Assembly: GCA_021904315.1 (NCBI GenBank)
Contig: CM038917.1
Coordinates: forward strand, 4,324,041 to 4,388,040
Direction: 5' to 3'
Length of the DNA: 64,000 bases
Source of the DNA: Sphagnum magellanicum
Lineage: Eukaryota; Streptophyta; Sphagnopsida; Sphagnales; Sphagnaceae
Part shown: positions 23,243 to 34,600 of the stretch, piece after piece
Layout: every line of letters starts with the position of its first letter
Position numbering within the stretch: the first letter of the stretch is position 1
The notes under the pieces: generated by a model
Told to the model about the DNA's origin: nothing
Database searches by the model: none
Seen by the model: only the letters and a program-made list of their open reading frames with translations
Made by a program: the position numbers and the translations under genes

Positions 23243-25079
23243 AATGTTTATGGGAATTATAATGGCTGCCATGGTCCTGCTCCTGCAGAATGTGTGGGGA
23301 TGTGCATTCAGCCAAGAACAAGAAGTGCTGGTCCGTGTTTCCAGGACTACACCGTATCTTGCAGTTCTTGTGGTTTTGAACTGCTGTCAAACAGTTCTTG
23401 CAGGTTGATAATCCAACAAAACCTTGTATACTGAAGTTACTAGGATGATCTAGTCCATTAAGCATGTGTGTACACTGTTGGGTTGCAGCACTGATCTTGA
23501 GTAGATGTGAAACCTATGACACAGTGTGACACAGTGCTAGCTAGCTAATGGTTTGGGTTTTTCAGGTTTGGTAAGAGGAGTTGGATGGCAAAAATGGGGT
23601 GTGTGCCAATTTGGGAGCATACTATGGTATCAGTCTGCCAACAGCCATCATCCTGGTGTTGGTGTTCCACTTCGATGGCAGAGTATGTGAAGAACACCAT
23701 ATTACCTTTCTGTGAGTCGCTTTGTTAGTAGACCTTTTTCTGAGCTCAGATTTGTAAGCAAAGAGAACCTGGATGAATATTGTTGCAGGGGCTTTGGATA
23801 GGGATGTTATCTGGTGTGGCAGTACAGAGAGTAGCCCTCACCCTTATCAGCCTCTCTGCCAATTGGGAAAACTTGGTACAATTTCTTTCCCTCCATCTCT
23901 CTAATCTCCCTTTGTATATCTTTCTCTCTTCCTCTCCAAAATTTTTGTAGCTGTGGATAGAAAGCAAAGTAAGTTACATGCAATCCTTTGATGATGACAA
24001 GTGGATGAGGAGCTTTTGAACAACATTTTTCTTGTTGGAGTTTTGTTACTGTTCCCTTCCTAACAGGATGAGTGGAAAATTGCAGTCCAAGGAAGCTTTG
24101 GACCGCATATTTTCATCACAATCCAGCTTACCTTAGTACCATAGTGCCACTTCTTGATGACAAGGTAAAGACCTCTGTTTCCACCAGTTGATGGTGACAT
24201 CAGTTTTGCTTATTTTGTTAGTTCATTTTCAGCATGAATGATAGATGCACAAATGCATGCGCAGGGCTCATAATAGATTATGTCAGTCATGGCTGCACAG
24301 TGAGTGATTTATGATCAATTATTGCAGGATTCCAATGCAGGATGCTATAGGTGTCAACTGGAACAAGACAAGCAATGCATCCATGGTGTGACAGAGCATG
24401 ATTCATGTAGAATGCACCAAGTAGTTGAGATATTCATACCAAATTATTAAATTTCAGCATCAGATCTTGAGGCAAAGCTAGCTGTACGTGATTGTCAAGT
24501 GAAGAAAAAAGCTGTATATGCATTTTCAACAGGAAAATGTGATCTAAAGAATAACTCCCTTGTTCCACAAAGCTTTGAAACTTCAAGTTTTGAACCACCT
24601 GTACATGACTAATTTGGAAGACAGAGTGGCTCACATGAAGGCTTTAAATTATATGCTTCTTCACTTGTTCATTTGCATGGGTCAGAAAGGCGATAATAAA
24701 TACAGCATGTTCTGGTTAATATCCTTAGCTCTTAAAATTTCCTATTCAAGCAATTGAAGACATGATACCAGCTGATACAATTTGGCAAATTTGCTAAAGC
24801 CTAAAAGATTTGGGCTCCTTGTGGTAATATGCAAGTGAACATTTATTAATTAACTTACTGAAAGAAGGCCATTGATGGGTATTGTTGTATCATGCAAACA
24901 TCCAATTTTGAAAATCAGATGGATCCCCCAACAATGGCAACAAATTACCCAGTACAAAATGTCTTTGGTTCAGCTTTTGCTGTATCTTTCATGTCCCAGT
25001 TGTTGAAAAACAGATTTAAAGGAAGCTAAGAATTCCAAAACACCAAATTTCTCCTATCTAAACTGGAAGGCAAGGAAGG

Positions 25080-25560
25080 ATGTCTTATGATCCTTGTTAT
25101 TCATTCTGTTTTCCTACAACTTTGTTTTTTAATTACTGGCAAAAACTTTTTAAATGTCTGCACCAGAGGCAGATCTACAAAAATTGAGGATGAACTTGGA
25201 GATGAAAACTCTAGAACCCCAGCAGTAGCAGCAGCAGCAAATGCACACGATGATTGTCAGAAACCTGGGCATTTGATTCTGACAATGTACCATCACCATT
25301 CTCATGAATTCTGACCTGATATGTCAGAGCTACTCAGATCAAGAAGAAAGAAGAACGAGAAGAACAAGACACAAGCTACTCGGACTAGAAAGAAAGATGA
25401 AGAAGATGAAGATACTCAGATGAGAAAGAAAGCTTTCAAAGAACATATTCAGATTAGGACGAAAGATCTGAAGAAGAACAAGCTACTCAGATTAGCAAGA
25501 AAGATGAAGAAGAAGCATTACACCTCTGCAGCAACTCTGACGGACTTGAGATAACAGTTG
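25080..25560 (+). repeat. Purine-rich imperfect repeat between MATE and GMC
   Basis: From about 25,320 the plus strand is strongly purine-rich, with recurring CTACTCAGATCAAGAAGAAAG-like units. These give a Lys/Arg/Glu-rich 77-codon frame (25,321-25,554) that resembles low-complexity translation and no protein family. It lies in the intergenic gap between two convergent genes. Confidence 0.5.
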
Positions 25561-25697
25561 AGGGAACAATACCATCCAGCTTAAATGGCAGCTATCATAC
25601 AACAGCAGCAGCTGCAGAACAACAGATTTGAGCAAATGCTGTTGAGCTGCATAGATCTTCCAGGGTCAGAAGTATCCAGCTGCACATGCAGTCTGTT

Positions 25698-28042
25698 TTA
25701 ATGCTGCCCTGTGCTAAGCCGCTCTCTGAGAATCTGGACTCCCATGTACCTGCAGACAAAGCGAGAAAAGGAGATGATGATCAGATCAACCAGCATTACC
25801 ACTGGGTTTGTCAGGAAATCGTGCAAGACTCTCCTCATCACTACCCACAATGTCATATCCAAGCTATAACACCCTAAACAAATGCAGGGGATATGCACGC
25901 GTGCATGCACATACCGTCCAAGCATCATGACAGTAGCTTGAGGATTGGTCCCGGGAGAATTCACGAAAGTGGAGCCGTCGATGACGCGAAGCGCATTGGT
26001 CCCAAGCACACGGTAATCCGCGTCTACCACTTTGCCCACAACGCATCCGCCATGGTAGTGCCACATGGTACGCACTGTTCGCTTACAGTAGGAAGAAAGC
26101 TGGGCATCATCGTTCCTTACACTCGGCGACAGACCATACAGAAACTCCAGAACTGCAGGCAAGCAGATAGCATCTGTCACAAAGGGCGCCAGAGCCCTGG
26201 AGTACAGAACATCCAGCATTGTCTTGGTACCTGCAAGAAGAAGAACAAGAAGAAGAAGAAGTCACATTCTGAACTCTAAACCCCAAACTCTGAACCTGGC
26301 GAATGGGTAGCATCGGAATGGTTTCCTCTGGTGGGTGTGGTGACAAAATCAGACAAGGAACAAGTCCAGATTGAATCCCCAACCCTTAAACCTGTGTAGT
26401 AGCTGCAGGAGCTTGCATTGAGCACAAAGTCTACTGTAGTACCTGCAACACAGGAGCGAAGATCCTCCGCATCCGAGTAGTAGTTGAATCGAACAGAGGG
26501 AGTGGTGCTGAACTCGGAGCCGTTGAGCTTCAGCTCGCCGCTTGATACCGGACCTGCGACTTTCTGCAACAGAGCAGCGAAGTTGGTGACAGTGTCGAAG
26601 TTGAGAGAGATGGTGGACATGTTGCATGGCGACACAAGAGCGGTGGGGACTTGCAGACTGATGGAACTGGCAGCGTTCATGCTTGCACTTTCAACGAATC
26701 CGCCAAACGTTTGTGGGATTCCCACCACTTGGAGCGCGGAGTACTCGATCGGCTGCGTCAGAGGAATGCCCAATGCATTCATGGGATTGTCCCGCATGCC
26801 TTGTCCCACATTCGGTTGGTCGATGACTACAGGAATGTTAAGCGCCGTGAGCTGATCTGCTGGTCCGATTCCACTCCACATGAGGAGATGGGGACTCCCC
26901 AACGCTCCTGCTGCGACTATGACTTCACTCCCAGCTCTCTGCGTCAAGTTTGCCTGATGCTCAACTCCGTTCAGATCTGTGTAGAGTACTCCGAATGCTT
27001 GTGCACTTCCATTGCCCGCTGATCATGCGACAGCAAATTGAGCTCAACCAGTTAGGGACAATCAGAAACAGGAGCAGGACATTGAACCCCATGACCCCAA
27101 ATACCAAGCTTGAGTTCTCCTGGAATTCATACAAACGTACGGTGGAAAACACGTTACCAGTATGCGTGAGAATGCGGTGGGCAGTGGCGAAGAGCAGGAC
27201 TCTGAGATTGTTGGGATCTGCATACTGCAAAAGGTTAGCAGCAGTGTGTCTGTGACCATTGCGGTCGAAGAGAGATCCTCCGATTTTGGTCCCATAGACA
27301 TGCTCCAGAGAATCGCCGTTGTCAGGGGTGACACCCACTTCCAGAAGCCCATTTTTCACTGCTGTTTGCCATGGACCCAACTGAGGAAACGACGTGATCA
27401 GCCCTTCCACCCACAGATAAGCCTCATGCACAAGTCCTTCGTCCCATCCTGCAGCTCGAACAAAGGCTCTACTCGCATGGGTGAAGAACCCAGCGTTCAG
27501 GCATGTGCCACCGCCCAGGACCCGTGCGCGGTGGTTGAGAATTCCATCCTCGGAAGTGAATGCCTGGCTAGGAGAGAGAGGGCCTTCTCGCAGCAGATCC
27601 GTGGCCATGTTGATTTGCTCTGAGATCATGGGATCCCCGTATGGACTGCCTCCACGTTCCAGCAGCAAAACAGAGTAGTTCTGCGACAGCGTAGCTGCAA
27701 GAGGACAACCCGCTGCGCCTCCACCCACGATGATGTAGTCGTATTCCGACATGAGCGGCGCAGACGTTGCATTGTACAGGAAAGTGTATTGCGGATCTGC
27801 TGCAACAAGGTTCACAGATCCGGTCACGCTTTCTTTTTGTCGAATCTGCGCATACAAATGGCAGGATGCAAATGCCGCGAGAAAACGATGAATCTTCAAT
27901 TGGGTCACAACAAAAACGCTACCAGATCATGACTCATACCTGTTGTATTCTGCGCTCCGCAAAACCAGGGAATCTGGAAGGAGAGCCACAAGAGCATGCA
28001 GGTGGCATACATTCCATGATTCAAGCTGAGCGCTAGATTCAT
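25698..28042 (-). CDS. GMC oxidoreductase, HOTHEAD/mandelonitrile lyase-like
   Basis: Five exons in transcript order: 28042-27940, 27832-27158, 27018-26392, 26230-25915, 25749-25698. They total 1,773 nt (590 aa), close to HOTHEAD. Residues 1-31 form a hydrophobic signal peptide (MYATCMLLWLSFQIPWFCGA core), so the enzyme is probably secreted. An FAD-binding YDYIIVGGGAAGCPLAATL lies at about 65-83. GMC signature 1 (ARVLGGGTCLNAGFF) is at about 137-151 and signature 2 (GALGSPHLLMWSGIGP) at about 297-312. The catalytic pair region is WHYHGGCVVGKVV (His526/528) and GTNPQAT (about 562-568). The protein ends RYMGVQILRERLSTGQH. Plant relatives oxidise long-chain omega-hydroxy fatty acids for cutin or cleave cyanohydrins; the substrate here is unknown. 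Met at 28042 was chosen because the longer frame (from 28198) begins at the TATA box. The acceptor at 27,833 has a weak pyrimidine tract and is the least certain junction. Confidence 0.93.
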
Positions 28043-28197
28043 GGGGTCCCGACTTGGTGCCAAAGACCTCCGCAGCTGATAACTTGCTGGCCTGATGCTC
28101 TGAATGACATGATCGTGGGTTCCAGAGCTGCGCCGCTGCAGGTTCATGATTCTCCTTGCCATCATTTCTGCAGCTGTTGCAGACTTTCCCCACTCCA

Positions 28198-28203
28198 TAT
28201 ATA
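28198..28203 (-). promoter_or_regulatory. TATA box of the GMC gene
   Basis: On the minus strand the sequence reads ATCTATATATGG, a strong TATA match. Transcription would be expected to begin about 30 bp further along, near 28,165-28,172. This excludes the ATG at 28,198 and supports one of the downstream ATGs, of which 28,042 best places the signal peptide. Confidence 0.6.
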
Positions 28204-28413
28204 GATCTCTTGCAGCACAGAAACGTTGTATATAGTGTGATGATTTGAGTCTTGACCCCTCACAGAACAGTTCAGAACATTACCCTAAAAGCAATGAATC
28301 CAGGACTTGATCTCGCAAAACTCATGCATGCAGATTGCCGCAGACAGATCACTGATGAGTCTGGTATATGTCAATCACAATACTGACCCAGAAACTGATC
28401 GAAATCCAAGAAT

Positions 28414-28418
<5 letters not shown>

Positions 28419-28474
<56 letters not shown>
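28419..28474. repeat. (TC)n microsatellite
   Basis: About 27 uninterrupted TC dinucleotides, (GA)n on the minus strand, about 220 bp upstream of the GMC TATA box. GA/TC runs are frequent near plant promoters; no function is shown here. Confidence 0.95.
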
Positions 28475-28477
<3 letters not shown>

Positions 28478-28953
28478 CAAACTGATCTAACTCATATCAT
28501 ACTTCATGCAACAATGAGTTCTGATATCAACTCCTCTCAAACAACAACATGTATAACAAAAGAATTTCAAACTAGTCTGCTCATCACCAAAGTCTACTGG
28601 AATTTCAACAACTCCTGCAGGAACTTAAGGAACGCGTGGCATCTAGTATCATCTGGTTTGATTGAGCACCAAATGCCTTCAAATCACTGCAGGAAGAAAA
28701 AAATCCCAAACCCAATTTTGAATTTTCTGCAACTGATGATTCTAGACGTGTACAACAACAATTTGTACCGAAAGATTCAAAGAAAACCCAATTCAAATCT
28801 CTTCTTCCTCTTCTTTCTATCATCAATCCTAGTACACGACAAACACCCAAAAAATCTTCCACCAAAAAATTCTTCGGCGACGATGGCCAGTTTTCTTCTT
28901 CACCACTGAGAAACTGCACTCTCCCTCTTCGTCTGGCGACAAAGCTAGCTTTA

Positions 28954-29273
28954 TAGCTTAATCACAGATTAGTGCTAATTAAAACAACACTAATTAATCA
29001 TTAATTAACTAATTATTGTTAATCCTATTAGTGAAAAGACTCTTTAACGAACCTTTAAAGCTTAATCACAGATTAGTGCTAATTAAAACAACATTAATTA
29101 ATCAATTAATTAACTAATTATTATTAATCCACTATTAGTGAAAAGACTCTTAAACGAACCTTTATAGCTTAATCACATATTAGTGCTAATTAAACAACAC
29201 TAATTTATTAATTAACTAATTAATTATTTTTTATTATTAATCCTATTAGTGAAAAGACTCTTTAAACGAACTC
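28954..29273. repeat. Three-copy tandem repeat, about 105 bp, upstream of GMC
   Basis: Three consecutive units begin AGCTTAATCACAGATTAGTGC at about 28,955, 29,059 and 29,166. Each runs through CTAATTAAAACAACACTAAT, a run of TTAATTAA-type text, TATTAGTGAAAAGACTCTTT and AACGAACC. Copies are about 85-95 per cent alike by eye. The TTAATTAA-rich core could form cruciforms or bind homeodomain factors, but nothing shows that it does. Confidence 0.9.
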
Positions 29274-29279
29274 ATTATT

Positions 29280-30290
29280 TAAACGGTTGGATTTTACGGA
29301 ATTGTTTTTTTGAAATTGGGCCAATCACAGAAAAAAGAACTAATAAAAATGCATTATTATTTTGAAAATTTCGACAACAGTCGTTGTAAAAAGTAAATAC
29401 TTCTAGTAAGTTCTGCTGCCTATTTTTTCCCTGGGTTATTTTTTGTATGGCCAGGATTTCGCCACATGCGAAATTTTCTCGTAAAATGATTGACGGCCGC
29501 TAGATAAAGCCGCCTCGTTTTCGTCGTCTGTTTAATTTTACCGTAATGCGTCAATTTAATATACAGTAGTGTTAATAAGTAAAGAGGGTAAAAGTAAGTA
29601 AATTAGTGAAATCGTGAGTATGAGAATTCGTAGGTTGGATTTTCGTTATAAAATATTATTACTTTAGAATTAAATAGAGTAAAATCAAGTTTTTTTTTTT
29701 TTTTTTTTTTTTTTTCAATTGTGATTTCCATAAGTGTATTTGGCGGCCTAATTTGGTGATATTCGAAATATGAAAGTACAAAATCTTAAAGCACGCACTT
29801 AATATATTCAATGTGTTGTGTAGGCAATTGTGGCGATTTTGGGATTTTTTTTAATTTTAAAAATTATTTTTTTGGCAATTTTTTTTTCCAGAACAACAGG
29901 GAACTTGCATTCCTTTTTCCAAAAACAAATTCACAAAATGGCGAAAATTCTCTACCAAAAAAATTAATTCACTTGGCTGTCTCGTGTTCACACGATTGTG
30001 GTGCTTCTCCACATCTAAAAGCAAACCACCTCGACCAATCATTATATTTGACCAATCAGAAACACTTAGCATTAGTAGTCAGATCATACGAGTGTGAACC
30101 CCGTGCCTAATGCATAGGTCTGTGCCACCTAGGATGCCACTGGACGGATGGACAGAGGAGGGATGACGGGACGGATGGACAGAGGAGGTTTGACGGGACG
30201 GATGACGGGACGCGCGGGTTCAGGGGCGGCTTCATTTCTCATCCCGACGTCCTTTAATGTATAGGATTAGTTACACTCTTCTCTGGCAGG
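29280..30290. other. Gene-free stretch with poly-T and minisatellite
   Basis: Contains a T run of about 23 near 29,692-29,715 and a G-rich minisatellite at about 30,140-30,215. The minisatellite is built from GGACGGATGGACAGAGGAGG and GATGACGGGAC units, two long copies and two or three short ones. No gene was recognised. Confidence 0.6.
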
Positions 30291-30379
30291 TGCAGAACTT
30301 TGTTGTGCCTTGTTCCAGCCTCTACTGCTAACTGTGCAAATTTGCTAGGCCAAACCCGCATGTTTTGACTTTTTTTCAT

Positions 30380-31600
30380 CCAATTTTAATCTGCAGGTCA
30401 CATATACTGAGCACCGCTGGCGATGATGCTCTAACTTTAAAGGGTTACCATTTGCAAAAAACTAGAATGATTCCCAAGTTTCTTGTAGATCACCTTCACA
30501 AGATGGGTTTCCACCAAAACTGCAAATGGAAAGCATTGTCATAAATGAAGTAGTTGCAAATGAACATGATCATATCACAATTTGGGTACGGTAGGTTTTC
30601 ATGTAACTCATCAAACATACTTCAATTTGGGTATGGTAGGTTTTCATGATCATATACCTCCAGTACTGACATCATATTAAGCTCAGATATCGTGTTCCTC
30701 AAAATCCAAGCTCTGATTCTTCAACTTGCTATTGGCAAAGTTCCTGTAGAGAGATCTCATTGTGGGTTACACAGTCAGGTCTTCTCCAGTACTAATAATT
30801 TGACATCCAATGATGCACTTATCGGTACTCGCTAAAACATGCATCGAATGAAGTTGGTTCAATGTCACATGCAGTCAGGATGCAATATTGTTGAAGCTTT
30901 GAGCACCTCAAGAATGAGATGGTATGACCTTAGATATTTGTATACCCGCAAAGCTCTCACTGTGCATAATTGTATTGTGAACCAAATGCCTGGACTGAAA
31001 AATGAACGAAAGAATCTTAAATGGCACTTACACAAGTTGAAGATTTTGGAAGCCTGAGATCAGTTCAGCTGGAAAAGGATGACTCAAATCATTACTCTCC
31101 ATTGTCTTTGCAATCCATTCCGTAGATTGAGTCTTTGACAAGGTTCTACAAGCTGAAAATTTTATACTGTGAAGACTATGGAGCTATGGACCTTCAGAAG
31201 TATCAAACAATGAGCACAAGTTTGGTATAAGGCTAGCAAATCCATGGGAAAGAAAACTAACCACTTTGCATAGTTTTTGAGCCATGATAGACATTCATAA
31301 CATTGTTCCTTGATCAATTGCACTTTGACTATGAGTCAAAACAATAAGGCAAAACAAATGTAGTTGCTTAGCAAAAAGGAGCTTACAATTGTTGAAGAGA
31401 TGAAAGCTTGGCCATGGTGGACAGAAATGTTCCAGAAAATTTGTTGCATGATAAGTCCAACACAATGACCTCTGCTTGAATCCCCCAAAAGTTATTAGGA
31501 AGCAATTCTCCAAATTGATTATCACTTCGGTTCATGGCAATCCTCGCAACAAAATACAAATAAGAATAAATGAATTTTGCTTTCATTGAAGAAGATCTCC
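30380..31600 (-). pseudogene. Leucine-rich repeat receptor-type gene remnant
   Basis: Minus-strand frames show plant LRR text. At 31,380-31,540 there is NQFGELLPNNFWG then VIVLDLSCNKFSGTF and MAKLSSLQQL, ending at a GTAAGC donor-like site. At 31,030-31,110 there is NDLSHPFPAELISGFQNLQL followed by GTGTAAG. Near 30,500 there is FGGNPSCE, which resembles the cap after the last LRR of receptor-like proteins. The spacing of LxxLxxLxLxxNxxSGxxP motifs is typical of plant extracellular LRRs. Stops and lost frame between the pieces, and the absence of a signal peptide, transmembrane segment or kinase, indicate a decayed gene. Whether it was a receptor kinase or a receptor-like protein cannot be told. 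Confidence 0.6.
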
Positions 31601-34600
31601 ACTCAAGCTTAAAATTGAGTTCAAGCTAATGTGGGTTCCTTGCCTCACTTTGTAGCTATGGGAAACATCAAGAAGGTTAAGATCATGAAGATCAAAGACT
31701 AAGTGGGATTAAGTAGCTTGGGTTAGTGAGTGGTTGGGGGCTAATCCACTCAATTATCCAAGGGATTTCTATGAAGGGATTAGGATAAGGGCCCTATTTT
31801 CTAAGGGTCAATGTGAGCCTTGTGTGGTGTGTGAAGAAGGTGGATTAAAAGAGGTGTTGGGGGACTTTTATGGCATTCAAGACTTGTGTAGAATGGGAGG
31901 AGAATGGAGAAATGTGTATGTACTTTGTGTGTGATTTTAATGGAAGATGGTTGAAGGACCCGAATTTTTTGTGTTATATTTTTTATTTTATTAAGAAGTG
32001 TGGAAGGTAGAGTAGTCAATATTGTACACGTAAGATGCTTCTTTGAGATGTTATTCTTGCATTTCTTCTAGGACAGAAAGTAACAAGGCATACCACTTGG
32101 TAGCATGTAAACATTAAATTACAAGTTGCCATAGGAAGGTTGCAGCTAATCCTTGATGGTGGAAAGCAAGGAAAAAAAGCCAAGAAGTAGCCGCCTCTAG
32201 ACTAAAAGGTATTGTTGCAAGTAGTAGGCATTAACTATGGGGGAAGGTAATTAGTTGTAGACAGTAAAAAGTAGAAGGGGAACCTTCTAAGGTTTTGCAA
32301 ATAACAAGCAGATTCATTCAAAGACCTACAAGAAAGGATGGACAATAATGTTAAAAGATATATAAATCCCACTAGGCAATATCTAAGGGCATTGAAGGCC
32401 ATGCAAAACCAGGGAGAGTAACTATTCTCGAATTCTAACCATTTTTCATGTTGCACTTTTCTATTATCGCCTTCTACCCCCTAAATTAGACTACTTAAAA
32501 AAAGGTATGTCTATTCTTGGATAACAAATCCTTACCTTCCTTATTCCTCTTTGTGTGACTTCTTACTTACTACTTAAGTAATTATAATAAAGTGAGCTAG
32601 TAGTTTCTTTTTGTTGAATAATAAGGTGTTGACCTTGTCCCCTTAGTTTCACCTCCTAGAAGGCAATAATGATTAGGGGCTACAATTTCACCCCTTAACA
32701 ATTATCCCATGGGCTACCAAGATTTGTCAACAAAAAAAAAGACTAGATAAATGATTATGAAAAATAAACGCCTCCATGGATGAAATGATAAACAATCTCA
32801 TATTACGATTTTAGCACCATATTGCAACTTACAACATCCAATGATATTACATATAACATTTCACACATCCAATCATTAGCTACTAATGTACTTTATGCCG
32901 TTGGCCCAAGTGTGAACACATTGAGGTTTCCACTGATTTTTCCTTTTTAACCCAATTTTTGCAATTCGTTTGAATTTCCAACAACAAAATCCACTCAAAT
33001 ATCAACATCCACCACATTTTAGCATATACATACTCACATCACAAATTGCTTTTGAACTTGAAGGTAATGAATACAAACTTGAGGGGTAGCCACCAAGATG
33101 AATGTGGTCAACATAGGGCATTCAAAAAGAAACAGATAACCCCAAGAAATTTTGGATGGATTTTAAATTAGATTTCAATTTCAACAATGTTCAAGTGATG
33201 TTGAAAATCTTACCAAAAAAGCATTGACCATACTCCAAGGGACTTGCAAAGGGTGCTAGTTGTTTGTAAGTCTATAGAAAGAAAGGAAAAAAACTTGAAT
33301 TCTAACAAAAGAAATTGCAACTAAATCAAACTTATGTGAAATTGAAAGCTTGACATATTAATTTTTAATCTACAAAAAGACTTAAGATTTTGATGAGAGA
33401 GTTTTTTTTGTGCAAGACATAAAAAAAATAAAAAGATTTTAAAATATATGCATTTCAGTTATGTACATGAATTTGACCTTCAATCTCTAAAAAAATTGTT
33501 GACATGCAACATCAAATCTATTGGCAAGTTTATATATATATATGACTTGTGTCATGATTTCAACAATATCATCATCATATTGTAATTTATGGTGTAACTC
33601 AATGCATGTGAAAAAAAGAAGCAATAACATTGCAATTTCGCAAATGCTCTAAAAAAAACCAAACCCATATTTTTTTCTCATTATTACAAGTCAAAAAAAG
33701 TACACACACATAAAGAAATGTACCCATTGTGCCCGCAAAACTACTTCAACCATTAAATTTCAACTTCAATTACTAAATTACATTTGGAATTATCTTTTAA
33801 ATCATTTTAAAAATTGTCTACGAACAACCATATTACAAATTTTGATAAAAAAACCCCCATGGACAATTTTGATTATTTGGCATTGGAATTTCCAAGAAGG
33901 AAATGGATGTCACTTAACTTGGGTTCCATGCTATTGTGCACTACTGATGATTATCAATTATGTGAATACATTACATCATGTTAGGATGTGAGTAATTGGG
34001 GATGGAATTATGTTTAATCCTATGTGATATTAATCTATATATGGAGATGTTGCATATTGTCAAATGATTGTTGAAGGTTTATGATTAAATGTTCAAATGT
34101 TTGTCCTTGCACTTTGAAGTTTGTGAGATAGAAAGTTTGGGCAAGTGAGAGTTGATATCTATTGATTATAAATAGTTTGGAGGTGTTTGATTTTGATATG
34201 TGATGATGATATTAGAAGCTCCCTAATATGGGTACTTTTGGTATGACATTTTTAACAAGCCCCTCAAATCTTATGTCTTGTAAATTTATGTGTTATTCTA
34301 TGAATTCATTAAAATTGACTAAAGCATTAATGGAGGGATGCATCATACAATCTTTCTATATTTTTTTGGCATCTTGGAGGGATATATTTTCAATGTAACT
34401 AATGCTTTTGTTAACAATCCCAATCTAAGATAATAAAATTTCCATTGTAATGATTTTCCTTTGTAGAATTTTTTTGTAAATATTAAGTGTTGAGTTTTAC
34501 TTATGGACATTTTTTTCCTTATAATTTATTTGACATTGTTATGTATGTAACATTTTTTTAATACATTATTTACAACAATAATGTAACATTTTTGTTTTGA

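Larger units (their letters stand above)
21104..24136 (+). pseudogene. MATE-family transporter, disrupted
   Basis: MATE (DTX) proteins are about 12-helix antiporters exporting organic cations and plant metabolites. Inferred exons: 21104-21536, 21679-22219, 22383-22472, 22670-22726, 23038 (or 23171)-23403, 23566-23682, 23789-23875, 24086-24136. Family landmarks in order: QCWLAGPTTLMLMVQYLTG, LETLCGQAYGAKQYHLVGIY, PSALMLC-LEQWTFQILTLLAGLLPN, RVSNELGAD, NVWGCAFSQEQEV, VRGVGWQK, ANLGAYYGISLPTA, GLWIGMLSG and a typical Arg/Ser-rich end. Three lesions break it: an in-frame TGA at 22113-22115 where relatives have an aromatic or other residue; a triplicated 62-65-bp coding block at 23051-23242 (127 extra bases); and a net +1/-2 frameshift near 23,595-23,610. 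The N terminus carries poly-Ala and poly-Glu runs. A recent pseudogene is most likely; assembly error cannot be excluded. Confidence 0.88.

Noticed and set aside
23019..23465. Minus-strand frames with repeated LALCGWSAPSSL text
   Set aside because: Antisense of the triplicated MATE exon; the sense strand carries the conserved family motifs.
28307..28909. 200-codon plus-strand frame across the (TC)n run
   Set aside because: Held open by the Ser-Leu dinucleotide repeat; flanks show no protein-like signal and it overlaps the GMC upstream region.
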